A stretch of 64,000 nt of DNA from Candidula unifasciata (GCA_905116865.2 CAJHNH020000844.1:241411-305410), one strand, 5' to 3'; shown: positions 49,570 to 61,825, numbered from the stretch's first letter. Made by a program: numbers and translations. Notes: generated from the sequence alone by a model not told the origin.

Positions 49570-49900
49570 TGCTCTAATGGATCCCAGGTCATTGCAACAT
49601 AAAGGGAAATGAAAGAGCAGACCACTTAGCACAAACTGGAAGTCGTACAGAAGAACCAGACAGAGGATGCACTATGAGGGAAAAAAAACACACACTCAGA
49701 TCAAAGCAGCCATTAGAAACCACTGGAACATTTCGCATCGAAGACATAATCCTTGAGACCCAATCAATGTCTTATACGACGAAAGAAACAGACCATATAC
49801 ATTTAGACTGGGTACTGAACACACACACAAAGAAAGAAATTCAATATTGCGGACTCAAAACTGCCCATAGGGCAGGCACCATCAAATACTAAACATGTGT
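49570..49900 (+). pseudogene. LINE fragment with RNase H motif
   Basis: After a stop at about 49574 the frame reads WIPGHCNIKGNERADHLAQ, the conserved end of the RNase H domain carried by some LINEs (G-N-E-x-A-D). It is followed by about 100 codons with frameshifts (LRTGH-like remnants). This is a dead copy. Confidence 0.72.
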
Positions 49901-50194
49901 TACAGACATGCTCGCTACATGCAGTAGAGAGATCCCATGTTTGGCAGGTGGGCATTTCAATGGAAACCCAGCTGTATAGTCTGGTGGAGGACGTGTGTCA
50001 CACATCGTAGAGGCCAAGGCCTTCTCATCTGAAAATCAGTTTCAGGGAAAACGAGAAGGAATTTCACCCACTGCCATGACTGGTTTCGCTATGGATTATA
50101 ATTCCCTTGACTTTCTATAGCACAATGGAACTCTCGAAAACAAACTTGTTTCCATCTAGAAAGTCGGAAAGGTGCCAACAATACGTCTACCAAC

Positions 50195-50716
50195 TCCCCG
50201 TGTAGGTTTTGGGGCCCCTTTGGTCAGGAGGGAAAATGGACTCACTGTCCATAAAAAGCAAGACGATAAAGGCGACTAATTAGAGGGATATCCTTCGAAG
50301 TCGAAGTGATCTGCCTGAGAGGTAAGGAACCAACATTCTGAATACAAATAAGCTAGAGCTGTGAAACGGACGTGCACGTAAACAAAGCCCAAAAAATGTC
50401 AAGAAGGGAACAAAAAGCCCAAACTTTACAGATGGAGTTTACAGCCGGTGAACACTAAAAAGATGAAGAAGAAGAAAAAGAAGAAGAAGAAGAAGAAGAA
50501 GAAGAAGAAGAAGAAGAAGAAGAAGAAGAAGAAGAAGAAGAAGAAGAAGAAGAAGAAGAAGAAGAAGAAAGAAGAAGAAGAAGAAGAAGAAGAAGAAGAA
50601 GAAGAAGAAGAAGAAGAAGAAGAAGAAGAAGAAGAAGAAGAAGAAGAAGAAGAAGAAGAAGAAGAAGAAGAAGAAGAAGAAGAAGAAGAAGAAGAAGAAG
50701 AAGAAGAAGAAGAAGC
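50195..50716 (+). mobile_element. Family D retroposon with a 250-bp GAA tail
   Basis: 50195-50455 is the repeat body (CCCGTGTAGGTTTTGGGGCC ... GGTGAACACTAAAAAG). 50464-50714 is nearly pure GAA with one frame slip at about 50570, then CAACAGCAGCAGCAGCATCA. Lies directly before exon 5. Confidence 0.85.
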
Positions 50717-50834
50717 AACAGCAGCAGCAGCATCAACAACCACTAGATGTAAAGGGATTTAGAATTACTCAATGAGCTGATGTGAATTATTATATTCTTA
50801 CTACATCATTAGATTCTGCCAAAACTTTCCCCAG

Positions 50835-51026
50835 AGACAAGACACAGAAAGTGCAACAGGACGACACGGAGGACAACAACGTCGTCGCCCTGGCAGCCCT
50901 GTGTTGAGGAAAGTTGCTTCCCCTCATTATGTACCTCCGACGGATTACAGAAGTGCTCCATCTTACGCTGCTCAGCCTCGCTACCAAAGTTTCTCATTAT
51001 CATCAACTTATTTAAATGAGGATAAT
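50835..51026 (+). CDS. Exon 5 of the ADAMTS-like gene: Arg/Pro/Tyr-rich linker
   Basis: The acceptor is ACTTTCCCCAG and the donor AAT/GTAAGT, phase 0 at both ends, 64 codons. It encodes a basic, proline- and tyrosine-rich segment without cysteine (GGQQRRRPGSPVLRK, then repeated S-x-Y and P-x-Y motifs such as Y-V-P-P-T-D-Y and Q-P-R-Y-Q-S). With exons 3 and 4 it makes a spacer-to-TSP1 linker of roughly 200 residues, longer than I expect for most family members. No domain is recognised. Support is from splice sites, phase and composition matching exon 3. A 250-bp GAA array lies about 115 bp upstream. Confidence 0.75.
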
Positions 51027-51349
51027 GTAAGTTTATTAGACACACAATAACATTTCTAATGATAAGGTAATGGTAATGCATAATTCTTTTTAAGCAGTCT
51101 TTCTAATGCCTTTATTTATACCTCTTCAAGGGTATGGTAGAGTCATTTTTAGCCTAATAAATCGGACCGATGGGCTACTTCCGTCACCATGGACTGTGTC
51201 AGGAAAGAAATAAACCTACTAACAAAGAATTGGTAATTATGTCTCCCAAATGATTGCTCAGTGTATTAATGGCTGTGCCAGACATTACAGGATGTAAACT
51301 ATATACACAAGGTGTTCCTACAAAAATTATTTTAAAAAACACGTACCCA

Positions 51350-51610
51350 CTCGCTCTTCATCGATGGCACTCCCTGATATGTGTGTTTTCGACGCGAACG
51401 TAAATATTATTCAATAATGCCAAACCCACGACAAATGTTTGAGGAAAGAATGGACTTTGGATTTTGAAATGGCTATCCCACTACCCGATTGTGGTAGGAA
51501 CTTTCTTGAGGACCGACTCAACACTTCCGCCAGTTGGTCTTCTCCTAGTGAACTGGTGACTGCCTGAGGTCTTACAGAACGTGAACGGTTCCATTCACCT
51601 AAAACATTTC
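51350..51610. repeat. Dispersed repeat, family H, copy 1
   Basis: Shares 'ATATTATTCAATAATGCC', 'GACAAATGTTTGAGG', 'ACTTCCGCCAGTTGGTCTTC' and 'GAGGTCTT' with 54955-55190 in the next intron. Nature unknown. Confidence 0.7.
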
Positions 51611-52104
51611 TCTAATGCGAGCACTTTGGTGACGTTCTTACATATACAGTAGCACTTTAATACAAACTTTCTTTCGCCAACCTTCAATCATGAGTTTCGT
51701 ATGACTGAATACTAATTAGATCTGTAACAAAAACAAAAAGTAGAAGAGCAAAGAGTCGATAAAGAGTATGTTTGGGGAAGTGGGGGTGGGGGGGGGGGCG
51801 CACCCTGTATTCAGACTAAAAGATTTATTTTCATTTTGTAAATAATTAGCGTACGACTGGGAAGAACCAAAAAAAAAAAAAAAACATTGCAGACTCATAA
51901 GTGTCACGAGGCATTCTACAAATATGTTCAATCCATCCGCTCTTCTCCTTGTTGCCACTGATGAGCATTTCATTTTGTTTTTATCTTCAGCTCTTTATTT
52001 GAGATCTTATTTGGAAAAAGATATTTGCAAAACTCTCCATTTACATTTTTTAAATTGAAAAGTCTATAATTTATATGTAATTCTTGCTATCATCTGTATT
52101 CAAG

Positions 52105-53100
<996 letters not shown>

Positions 53101-53329
53101 CTCTCTGTGTATTTAAAACACACACACAACACACATACAAGCGCTCGATGGCGCGCGCGCACACACACACACACACACCAAAATGGGTAATTTATTGCTT
53201 GGCATGTTTCACTGTATCTCGCCATTTGCATGTGTTCATGTGTTCAAATAAGCGGTTGTTATGAGCATTGATATGCAAGCTCTGTGCAGACAGAAAGACA
53301 CGATTCTGAATCCCCCCTCCGCCCCCCCC

Positions 53330-53625
53330 CCCTCCCCTGTGTGGGTTCCGAAGCCATTTTATAGGGAAAACAAGAATAGACCTACTGCCTATCCAATAGC
53401 ATGTCGTAAAAGTTGACTACATCGGAGCTTCTCTCAAAGTCGGAGTGCACTTTCCTGAGGGGCAAGGAAGCAACAGTCTGCATACAAATGAGTCAGATCT
53501 GTTAAACGGATGCACACGCATCACTCAGGTTCTGGAACAGGACTGCAGTCCAGAAGTGGATGAACAACCAGAACTTTCCCCCAGAGTTTACAGCTGGTGA
53601 ACCCGAACAAGAAAGAAGAAGATGA
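53330..53625 (+). mobile_element. Family D retroposon
   Basis: Plus-strand copy, CCCCTGTGTGGGTTCCGAAG to GTGAACCCGAACAAGAAAGA, with a short A/G-rich tail. Confidence 0.8.
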
Positions 53626-54009
53626 AGATTGTGAATTTGCTGAAACCCTGCTACAACAAGCAATTACAACTGAGCGTTGTGGATTTCTGTATTTTAGTTA
53701 AAACAATTCATTTATTGTTGCATCACATTTTACTGATACTGCAGTATGCAGCTGACTAGATGAGACTATTCGTGTCAGTTAATAAACTGTACAATCAGTT
53801 GCTATGTCTTCTTTGTTCACATTTGAAGGCGTTTGTCATATCAAAAGCAACATACGTTGGATCTGCTTGTTCTTGCATCTAAACTGTTTCAACCAGCTTA
53901 CTTTAAATTTGCAGTTTCTCTAGTATTCATTTGTATGGTTTTGTTTGTTTTACAATTTAAGTTTGATATTAAAGAGCAAGAATATCATTTCTTGTAATCA
54001 CCTACACAG

Positions 54010-54148
54010 AATCAACCGGTTGACGACAGCAACTACTTGAAGATCCTCAATAGCCAGATTTCGTTGGATCAACGACCAAGTGTTGAAAGCAGCCATTACT
54101 CCTGGAAAATATCAGGGTTTACAGAATGTTCACATTCATGTGGCGGAG
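54010..54148 (+). CDS. Exon 6 of the ADAMTS-like gene: end of linker and first half of TSP1-A
   Basis: The acceptor is ATCACCTACACAG. Starts in phase 0 and ends in phase 1 inside a Gly codon, just after C-G-G. The last 18 codons read SWKISGFTECSHSCGG, giving the TSP1 tryptophan and the first two of six cysteines (C-S-x-S-C-G). The split right after C-G-G, phase 1, is a common TSP1 exon border in the family. Before it lies the last part of the polar linker. The donor is GGAG/GTTGG, a weaker site than its neighbours. Confidence 0.88.
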
Positions 54149-54383
54149 GTTGGTAGAAAACATTGTCATGCATTTTGAAGGTGGCTGTTAATCATTGTTT
54201 GTCACCTACAAGTCTCTGCAGACATAAAGCAGTATTCTGAGATATACTACTATAAATATTTTCAGTTTCTTGTCATTATTTTATTCCACTGTAACCACCT
54301 CGTATTTACGTCATCACTAAAATAAATTCTCTAGAATTTTTAATATAATTAATGCATGCAGGTACTTACTAGGTCTATTATCG

Positions 54384-54591
54384 CACACCCACCTCTTCTT
54401 CTTCTTGTTCTTCTTCTTCTTCTTATAAATATTATTATTATTAATATTATTATTATTATTATTATTACTATTTTTAATATTATTATTATTATCCTTCTTC
54501 TTCTTCTTCATCTTATTTCTTCTTCATCTTCTTTCTTCTTCTTCTTCTTCTTCTTCTTCTTCTTCTTCTTCTTCTTCTTCTTCTTCTTCTT

Positions 54592-54622
<31 letters not shown>

Positions 54623-54690
54623 TTTTCTTCCTCTTCTTCTTCCTCGTCTTCTTCTTCTTCTTTTTCTTCTGCTTCTTCTTCTTCTTTTGA
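54384..54690. repeat. TTC and ATT microsatellite block
   Basis: TTC units flank an ATT/AAT stretch (54427-54493), followed by about 190 bp of TTC and variants. Confidence 0.92.
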
Positions 54691-54954
54691 AACCATGCAT
54701 ACCCCAGTACAGCTCTTAGACAACTTGCGTCAAGTCGTCTTATCCTTTGCCATAGCATGAATCTCAGTCAATCTCCTTCACATCCTTTGCACTCCTTATT
54801 TTTGTAAAACATGACAAGCGGTGTTCGTAGTCGTGCCTTATTTCACAATGTTGTGTCTGCTGCACTTTCAATTATTTCTTACATTATAATTTTTTATGCC
54901 TTGATTTCCAACTGTCCAACCTTTTCTCTCTTGGTATTCTCCTACCATCCGTTT

Positions 54955-55190
54955 GCTTTCGATGCAAACCAAAATATTATTCAATAATGCCTAAAATATG
55001 ATAAATGTTTGAGGTAACAATTGACTTTGGATTTTTAATGCCTATCCCACGACCCGATCGTCGTGTGATTTTTCTGGACGACCGACTAAACACTTCCGCC
55101 AGTTAGTCTTCTGATACTGAAGTGTTGGATGTTTGAGGTCTTCCTGGACGTTGCTTAGGAACGTGAACAACAAACAAACAGTATTCTCTC
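54955..55190. repeat. Dispersed repeat, family H, copy 2
   Basis: Direct-orientation partner of 51350-51610. Confidence 0.7.
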
Positions 55191-55319
55191 TCCCCCAGTG
55201 CTAAAAACGTTTCAGTTGGTCAACACTTTAAGTCCATCATCTCTCTGCTTCTCTCTTGATATTAATAATATTCATATTCTTATATAAAAATTATATATTT
55301 TATTAATAAAATATAACTG

Positions 55320-55435
55320 CTGTGTGAAAGATGGGTGCTCTAAAGGGCCGAATGTAAGACGGGCCTGCGTGCTCAATTTATATTAAAGTTCTGACCCTTT
55401 GAAATTAATGTTCGTTCGTTCAGTTTACCTCTGCT
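55320..55435 (+). mobile_element. Retroposon tail with TTCG end
   Basis: Shares GCTGTG...AAAGATG, GGGC(C/T)GAATGTAA and TGTTCGTTCGTTC with 62480-62606; the TTCG tail is short here and long there. Confidence 0.65.
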
Positions 55436-55461
55436 TCTCTTCACCTTCTACTCATGACGTG

Positions 55462-55645
55462 ACCAAAGTAAAAGTAAAGATCCCTTCTCACACCTTTAGG
55501 CGCATAGGGCTTAAGGAAAGAGCACCCATATTTTTACAGACTAATCAGCACTAGCTGGGTAATGTGGTCAGCATTACGCTGGCCGTCTTCACTTCCCCAG
55601 GACTGCCATCCTGGTACCCATTTTCGGCTGGGCCGACCTTCAACG
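55462..55645 (-). mobile_element. SINE-B copy, head lost
   Basis: 'AAAGTAAAGATCCCTTCTCA', 'TAGCTGGGTAATGTGGTCAG', 'ACTTCCCCAGGACTGCCATC'. Confidence 0.75.
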
Positions 55646-55924
55646 TGACCAAAGAATATAGATTATCTCCGTTTGACATTGGCGAAAGCTCTAAATGTTG
55701 TTTAATAATGACTTTTGTGTGTGTGTGCAAAAAAACTCACAGCAATATTCACAATTGATTTTTCTAAGAACAGTACTCTTTACTTACGAGTTGATACTTT
55801 GCCTAGAGAGGCATCCTAGGCATAGCACAGTGAAGATGGTCACCCTATACTGAAAACGTTTCAGTTGGTCAATACTTTAAATCCATCATCTGTCTGCCAT
55901 GACTTCCTGTAAATCTGATGGGGA

Positions 55925-57116
55925 TGGCTGCTAGGAGTGGGGCTGTGCTGGTACTTCACACTCCCTTCAGGTGTCCGACAGGAGTGGGACTATGCTGATA
56001 CTTCACACTGGCCCGAGGTGTCCAGCAGGAGTGGGGCTATACTGTTACTTTACACTACATTGAGGTGTCCGGCAGGAGTGGGTCTATGCTGGTACTTTAC
56101 ACTTCCTTGAGGTGTCCGACAGGAGTGGGGCTATGCTGGTACTTTGCACTACCTTGAGGTGTCCGGCAGGAGTGAGGCTATGCTGGTACTTTACACTAAC
56201 TTGAGGTGTCCGGCAGGAGTGGGTCTATGCTGGTACTTTACACTACCTTGAGGTGTCCGGCAGGAGTGAGGCTATGCTGGTACTTTACACTACCTTCAGG
56301 TGTCCGGCAGGAGTGGGGCTATGCTGGTACTTTACACCACCTTGAGGTGTCCGGTAGGAGTGGGGCTATGCTGGTACTTTACACTACCTTGAGGTGTCCG
56401 TCAGGAGTGGGGCTATGCAGGAACTTTACACAATCTTGAGGTGTCCGGAGGGAGTGGGGCTATGCTGGTACTTTACACTACCTTGAGGTGTCCGGAAGGA
56501 GTGGGGCTATGCTGGTATTTTACACTACCTTGAGGTGTCTGGCAGGAGTGGGGCTATGCTGGTACTTTACACCACCTTGAGGTGTCCGGCAGGAGTGGGG
56601 CTGTGCAGGAACTTTACACTATTCTGAGGAGTCCGGAAGGAGTGGGGCTATGCTGGTACTTCACACTGTCTTGAGGTGTCCGGCAGGAGTGGGGCTATGC
56701 TGGTACTTTACACTACCTTCAGGTGTCCGGCAGGAGTGGGGCTATGCAGAAACTTTACACTACCTTGAGGTGTCCGGAAGGAGTGGTGCTATGCTGGTGC
56801 TTTACACTGTCTTGAGGTGTCTGGAAGGAGTGGGGCTATGCAGGAACTTTACACTACCTTGAGGTGTCCGGAAGGAGTGGGGCTATGCTGGTATTTTACA
56901 CTACCTTGAGGTGTCTGGCAGGAGTGGGGCTATGCTGGTACTTTACACCACCTTGAGGTGTCCGGCAGGAGTGGGGCTATGCAGGAACTTTACACTATTC
57001 TGAGGAGTCCGGAAGGAGTGGGGCTATGCTGGTACTTCACACTGTCTTGAGGTGTACGGCAGGAGTGGGGCTATGCTGGTACTTTACACTACCTTGAGGT
57101 GTCCGGCAGGAGTGAA
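55925..57116. repeat. About 50-bp minisatellite upstream of exon 7
   Basis: About 23 units of GGTGTCCGGCAGGAGTGGGG followed by CTATGCTGGTACTTTACACT and ACCTTGA. Higher-order duplication is visible: a block near 56470-56690 is repeated near 56870-57090. Open frames across it are periodic artefacts. Confidence 0.92.
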
Positions 57117-57284
57117 AGAGGCGCTTTACAGCTCAAACAACGCTGGCTGTTATTGTTGCGCTTATCCTGTCACCCCTTCTCAATTTTTATTGTCTGCTTT
57201 TGTTATTTTAATCTAGTAGTTCCATATTTAATTTGTTTAAAAAACTGACACAGCCATTATTTCAATATTCTGTCCACTTTGAAG

Positions 57285-57420
57285 GCTTTCAAAAAACTAA
57301 CATCGTGTGTGTATCAGTGGCTGGCAGGACTCAAGTTGTGGTGACACCGGAAAACTGCGCAGACAGCCTCAGACCAAAAGTTCAGACAGTTGAATGTAAT
57401 ACTTCACCGTGTGAACCCGC
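57285..57420 (+). CDS. Exon 7 of the ADAMTS-like gene: second half of TSP1-A
   Basis: The start was chosen at 57285 (acceptor ...CCACTTTGAAG). Two bases complete Gly, and the product continues F-Q-K-T-N-I-V-C-V-S, supplying the third TSP1 cysteine. A later acceptor (TATCAG at 57312-57317) is also in phase but would delete that cysteine, so I rejected it. The exon goes on VVVTPENCADSLRP and V-E-C-N-T-S-P-C, cysteines four to six. It ends in phase 2 before GTATGT, with the split Ala codon completed in exon 8. A 1.2 kb array of about 50-bp units ends about 170 bp upstream. Confidence 0.85.
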
Positions 57421-59300
57421 GTATGTCCTGATTTTATTCTTTTCCAGATCTGTACTTATCTGGTGTAAATGTGAATGAATACTTTTAATACAATTCTTGG
57501 CTTTCATAATCCGTGGCTAGGCTACCATTAACATTTTAAGCATGTGCTTGTTATGTTTTATCCCCTTATCTATGCTTCTCCTTGGCTGCTGAAAATGGGG
57601 ACGGAGCGCTTATGGGAATGCCACAATTGCTGTGATGTTGGTTCTTGAATCAAACCTAATTCAGTCAATCTATGGTTCTCCTTAAAGTTGTTGAGAAAGT
57701 TGTAAAATGTACAAATTTACTTCAATTTCAATGCCCAAAAAAATTCTGCATGTAGCCTGTTTCATACCATAGTCTTACGAGGGAAAGGTGCTTTCCATGG
57801 AGGATGTAAATAGGTTTTTCGCTGGTAAGGATGTTTCAGTCACATGTATGAAAAAACGTGAATGTTGTTGTGTTGTGTACAAGAAAGCACCTAGTAACTC
57901 ACCTCTGGCGCCATTAGTCTCTTCGCTGATGTTAAGGAAACCTCGTGCAAGGCGCCGGTCAAATGTCCACATCATGCACCACAAATAAAGACCTCTATCG
58001 TCTAAGTCGAAATGGCAATGGATCTCGGAACTGAAAACTTCCAGAGAACAGTGTTCAAAAAAGCCCCTAGCACTTATTATGCACCACAGTTGCACGAGAT
58101 ATAACTTCCATCTAAATCTAATTTGCAACACGAGTGGATTCCACAGGTCGAGTCTCCTACCAAATGACAGAATTTTTTCAACTGTTTTTCGACCGAGAGT
58201 CTATTTAAAAAGCATCACCCACTGGATGATACATGAGGTTCCCAGTATCCGTGGTCACTGTAAAGATATTACCGGTGTATCCTTTAAGTCGGAATCCGTC
58301 TGGCATAAGAGACAAATAATGTAACAGACTGAGTACACGTAAAAACATAAGACGGATCCGTAAAACTTGCACGTGCAAAACTCAAGTCCTGGTGACCTGG
58401 TGCTGCTGGCACCATTAGTATCGGAACTCTTCGCTGGCTGCTGAAGATGGGGACGGAACGCTTATGTGAATGCCCCGAGTGCTGTGATGTCGGTTCTTGA
58501 ATCAAATCAATCAAATACAATCAAATCAACTCAAGTCCTGGAACAGATAGAACACAGCCACAATCTAGAAATGAACCAACAACTACGTCTTTCCTCTGAA
58601 GTTTCAAGCGATTGGTTTTGATGTCAGACTCCTTTATTTTGGATTCATCGTGTCATCCTGGAGCTACGAAATTTCTTGCTTTCCACGACGCTATTAGTGT
58701 CGCTGTTGTGTCAAAAGCAGTGGCTGAGAACCAGAACAATCGTTTTAACGAACAATAATAGATATGGAAATTGTAGACTGCAATTGGTTTGTATCTCTAC
58801 AGCCTAGTATAGTCATAAGATGTACCAGTTCCGTTGAATATTTTAAATACGTGTATGTGGAGATGAAATATTGCCCCATTTAAGGGTTGTCATTATATAT
58901 ATTTATTCTTAGATATGCTACATACAGTGACCTGGGCTCACAGGTCGACTAAAATTAACGTTGCCAGGAATTTCTTTGGAATCAAGGGTGGTCGTAGTTG
59001 TATTGACCACATACATAATTTTTTTCAGTGAGAATCAATCAAAATATATGGAAATAGCAGCACATACCAATGCGCCTAATTGTGTGATAAAAGTACTGTA
59101 CTTCTTTGCGAGTTTACATGCCGGCCCCATACAACACCACTATGGTGGTATTGGCCTTAAAATTACATGGACCTCATTCAGCTAGTATCTTCTTCAGTGC
59201 TTGCATTTTAAAATGACAATTGATGTGTTGTGTTGTTTTTAACAGTTAGTCTGCGATATCTGAGCTTTTCACCGCAGCCCATCTGATTTCAGCAAACTCT
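57421..59300. other. Intron 7, left part: only dispersed repeats
   Basis: Family G tails at 57585-57660 and 58430-58520 (GGCTGCTGAAGATGGGGACG, ending in AATCAAATC repeats) and a diverged family D body at about 58270-58610. No exon found. Confidence 0.55.
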
Positions 59301-59307
59301 TAATTAG

Positions 59308-59738
59308 TTGTATTTGATGACATGCTGTGAATCCTGGACAACCGGTAGGCAGGCCAAACAATTTCTGGAGGCCTCGGAGATGTGGTTTTACAGAAGAATG
59401 CTTAGAATACCTTGGACAGCCAAAAAGAGCAACCAAGAGGTTTTGAAAGAGGCGGGAGCCCGAAGACAACTTATCACAGACATCAGAAGGAGACAGTCAT
59501 CATTTGTCGGCCATGTTATGAGAAGAGGGAAAATAGAACATGTGATCACTGGAAAGATATATGGAAGGAGAGATATAGAAAGACAACGAAAGAAGATGCT
59601 TGACAGTCTTGTTGCATGGCATGGAGGTGTGTCGGCACACGAACTGATACATGCTGCAGGAGATCGCAGATTATGGAGAGGCATGATCGCCCACGCCAGT
59701 CGGCAAGGCACCTAATGATGATGATGATGATGATGACA
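59308..59738 (+). pseudogene. RTE-like LINE, 5'-truncated, with GATGAT tail
   Basis: An open frame of about 135 codons ends at TAA 59713-59715, followed by about 8 copies of TGA/GAT. It reads EASEMWFYRRMLRIPWTAKK, then F-V-G-H-V-M-R-R, G-K-I-Y-G-R-R and finally H-A-S-R-Q-G-T-stop. This is the C-terminal region after the reverse transcriptase of RTE-type LINEs, which end in short tandem repeats. The RT and endonuclease are missing through 5' truncation. The frame is still open, so the copy may be young. Confidence 0.82.
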
Positions 59739-59839
59739 TGCGCGTTAAAGAGCGTTTCCCTTCACCCAAAATTGGGCTCCGGGTTGTACATGGAGATATC
59801 CTGTAACCAATTGTTTTAAAGCAAGTAGATAAAATTAAT

Positions 59840-60053
59840 CGGCTCTGTGGCTAAGTAGAGGCGAACGCTTTGTAATGCCGGGATGCCGGGTTCGATCCCA
59901 GCTGCAGGCCTTGGGCCTTGCTTTGGTTTCGACAGTGGTATCAAGAAAGCTGACGGTCCAGAAAGCAATGGCAATTTGCCTAGAAAAACCACACAACAGC
60001 CAGGGGCTGCTGCGGTTGGTTCTGCAACGTCTTGTAAAGGATTCGCAACTAAC
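59840..60053 (+). mobile_element. SINE-A copy next to exon 8
   Basis: Head CTCTGTGGCTAAGTAGAGGC and GGGTTCGATCCCAGCTGC, tail GCAACGTCTTGTAAAGGATT. It ends about 54 bp before the exon 8 start. Confidence 0.87.
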
Positions 60054-60106
60054 TTAAGATACAAATTTAAAAAAAAACACATATTTTCTAAATTCTATCT
60101 GACCAG

Positions 60107-60311
60107 GTGGGAAGCCGAAGAATGGTCCGAGTGCAGCGCAACCTGTGGATCGGGTACACAGACAAGGACAGTGGAGTGTCGGCAGCGGTTTTCCTCCACG
60201 CTGACATTGAAGGTGTCAGCCGACCAATGCAGACAGGCTGAGAAGCCAGCTATCGCCCAACAATGTGAGAAAGGGTTGTGTACTCAATGGAAAGTCGGTT
60301 CTTGGAGTGAG
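60107..60311 (+). CDS. Exon 8 of the ADAMTS-like gene: complete TSP1-B and start of TSP1-C
   Basis: The acceptor is TCTATCTGACCAG. One base completes Ala, then W-E-A-E-E-W-S-E-C-S-A-T-C-G-S-G-T-Q-T-R follows, a textbook TSP1 opening with the W-x-x-W-S-x-C-S core and stacked Arg. Six cysteines follow the group-1 pattern, ending G-L-C. The exon closes with W-K-V-G-S-W-S-E of the next repeat, phase 0, before GTGTGT. TSP1 modules of this kind are usually C-mannosylated on the first Trp and O-fucosylated at C-S-x-T-C-G; this module has both sequons (family knowledge). A SINE ends only about 50 bp upstream of the acceptor. Confidence 0.93.
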
Positions 60312-60404
60312 GTGTGTAGCCAATGTCTGATTTCACCCTCTGTTTCATTTCTCTAAATCTGTTATAGCAGAATAAATTAGTGGAATACACTGTTTGTTTA
60401 TTTA

Positions 60405-60460
60405 ATTTTTATTGGGGGGGGGGGGGGCACGGGGGAAAAAGGGGGGGGGGGGAGGGTAAC
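60405..60460. repeat. G-rich run
   Basis: Several long G runs on the sense strand about 100 bp into intron 8; possible G-quadruplex. Confidence 0.8.
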
Positions 60461-60497
60461 CAGCTGTGAATTTTGGCGAAACGTTCTTGTTCATTTG

Positions 60498-60787
60498 GAA
60501 TTAATCAAGTAACACAAAGTATATTGATCGGCACTCATAGAAAGCTATAGTTACCATGCCGGGAATTGAACCTGTCACCTCCAGACGGCGTCTGTGCCTC
60601 GCCATGGATACAAGTGCACTAAGAACAGGGTCAACTAGGCACCCCTATGTTCTTAGTGCACTTGTATCCATGGCGAGGCGCACAGTAACTATAGCTTTCG
60701 ATTTTTATGTTGTCTAGTGTGTTCTTCCATCTTTCTACTTCTTTCTATGAGTGCCGATCAATACACTTTCTGTTACTTGATTAATTC
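60498..60787. mobile_element. Foldback element, 290 bp
   Basis: The outer arms match in inverse orientation (GAATTAATCAAGTAACACAA at left; its inverse at 60768-60787), then GATCGGCACTCATAGAAAG. An inner stem of about 33 bp is nearly perfect (CGCCATGGATACAAGTGCAC and inverse). No clear target duplication. A weak tRNA box-B-like piece lies at about 60560. Confidence 0.7.
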
Positions 60788-60839
60788 ATAATATTTAACG
60801 GCCTCAAAAGGTTCCCCCCACTGTTTATTTATAGGAATG

Positions 60840-60975
60840 TTGTTGATTTGGACTTTGGCTTTGTACCAGGACCTGAGTTTTGCCTGCACATCCGTTTTAC
60901 TAACTTGTTTGTGCAGAGTTCTTGTTTCCTGCCTCTCCGGTAGATGTACTCCGACTTTAAAGGAAGACGTCGATC
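60840..60975 (-). mobile_element. Family D fragment
   Basis: 'TGAGTTTTGCCTGCACATCC', 'CTCCGACTTTAAAGGAAG'; no tail. Confidence 0.55.
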
Positions 60976-61455
60976 CTATCTCTGTGATAATTGTGGCTAC
61001 TGTTTCGTTAGAAATGTTGTTGCCTCATTTGTGAGGTGTCCTCTTTCTCCCTTTATCTAACGATGTTGCCTCGGGAGAACCCATTTAGGGCACGTGTGTA
61101 GACGGGACAGTCTTCAAGGGAACGCAGGAGCAGATTGAGGGCATTCCTCGCCACCCAGGGGGGCTTATATAAATACAGAGCCGACACATGATGATCTGGT
61201 GCTTGGCTCACCGAGGGAATCGTCACGTCCTGCACATGACTGTCTATCCTCAAAACCGTAAGTTGTGCTTTTCACTGGTCAAGGGCTGCGCCCTTCAGAG
61301 ATCAGCAGGGAGCAACTTGTAGGTCCAGGACTTCCATGACCACACAAATAGGTACATTCTTTTTTTTAAACGTTAGGCATCTTTAACATTGTTTCAGCTG
61401 TGCTCAGTCGCAGAAAAAAAGGGGGAGGGGGGGGGGGATAAGAACATGAAATGAC

Positions 61456-61600
61456 AACATCAAGAAATGGACAGGACTAAATTATTATACACTTGTTCGA
61501 CAAATGGAAGACAGAGAAAGATGGCGAGTTTTCTCTGCCAGTGCTTCCAACGATACACCCCAAGACCTTAGAGGATCAAGGCCTATGTTATGTCATCCCT
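61456..61600 (+). pseudogene. LINE C-terminal scrap
   Basis: Frame reads KKWTGLNYYTLVRQMEDRER then W-R-V-F, matching the W-T-G-L...A-x-D-R-x-x-W-R end found in RTE/related LINE proteins. Ends about 50 bp before exon 9. Confidence 0.65.
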
Positions 61601-61654
61601 TCAGTTACAACACTCCGTTAACCAATTGACAGTATACAATTGTCTTCCTCACAG

Positions 61655-61825
61655 TGCAGCAGAGAATGCGGTGGAGGGGAGAGACGTCGGATTGTCCGGT
61701 GTGTTGATGCGTATGACTCTCCAATCCCGGTCAGTTATTGCAGCGGTCAAGTGCCAGCAGAACTGGAGGCTTGCAACACGCAGGCTTGTAATGTCCGGTG
61801 GTGGCTTTCGGACTGGTCAAGAGAT
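61655..61825 (+). CDS. Exon 9 of the ADAMTS-like gene: TSP1-C and start of TSP1-D
   Basis: The acceptor is TGTCTTCCTCACAG. Phase 0 at both ends, 57 codons. It opens C-S-R-E-C-G-G-G-E-R-R-R-I-V-R-C, directly continuing W-S-E from exon 8. It carries the remaining cysteines, ending N-T-Q-A-C-N-V, then starts the next module with R-W-W-L-S-D-W-S-R-D. The donor is GAT/GTAAGT. This module has Arg rather than Ser/Thr in C-S-R-E-C, so the O-fucose sequon is absent here. A LINE tail ends about 50 bp upstream and a long G-rich run lies about 55 bp into the following intron. Confidence 0.93.

Noticed and set aside
57318..57420. Shorter exon 7 from the TATCAG acceptor
   Set aside because: Keeps the frame but removes the third TSP1 cysteine; the acceptor at 57285 restores the full six-cysteine module.
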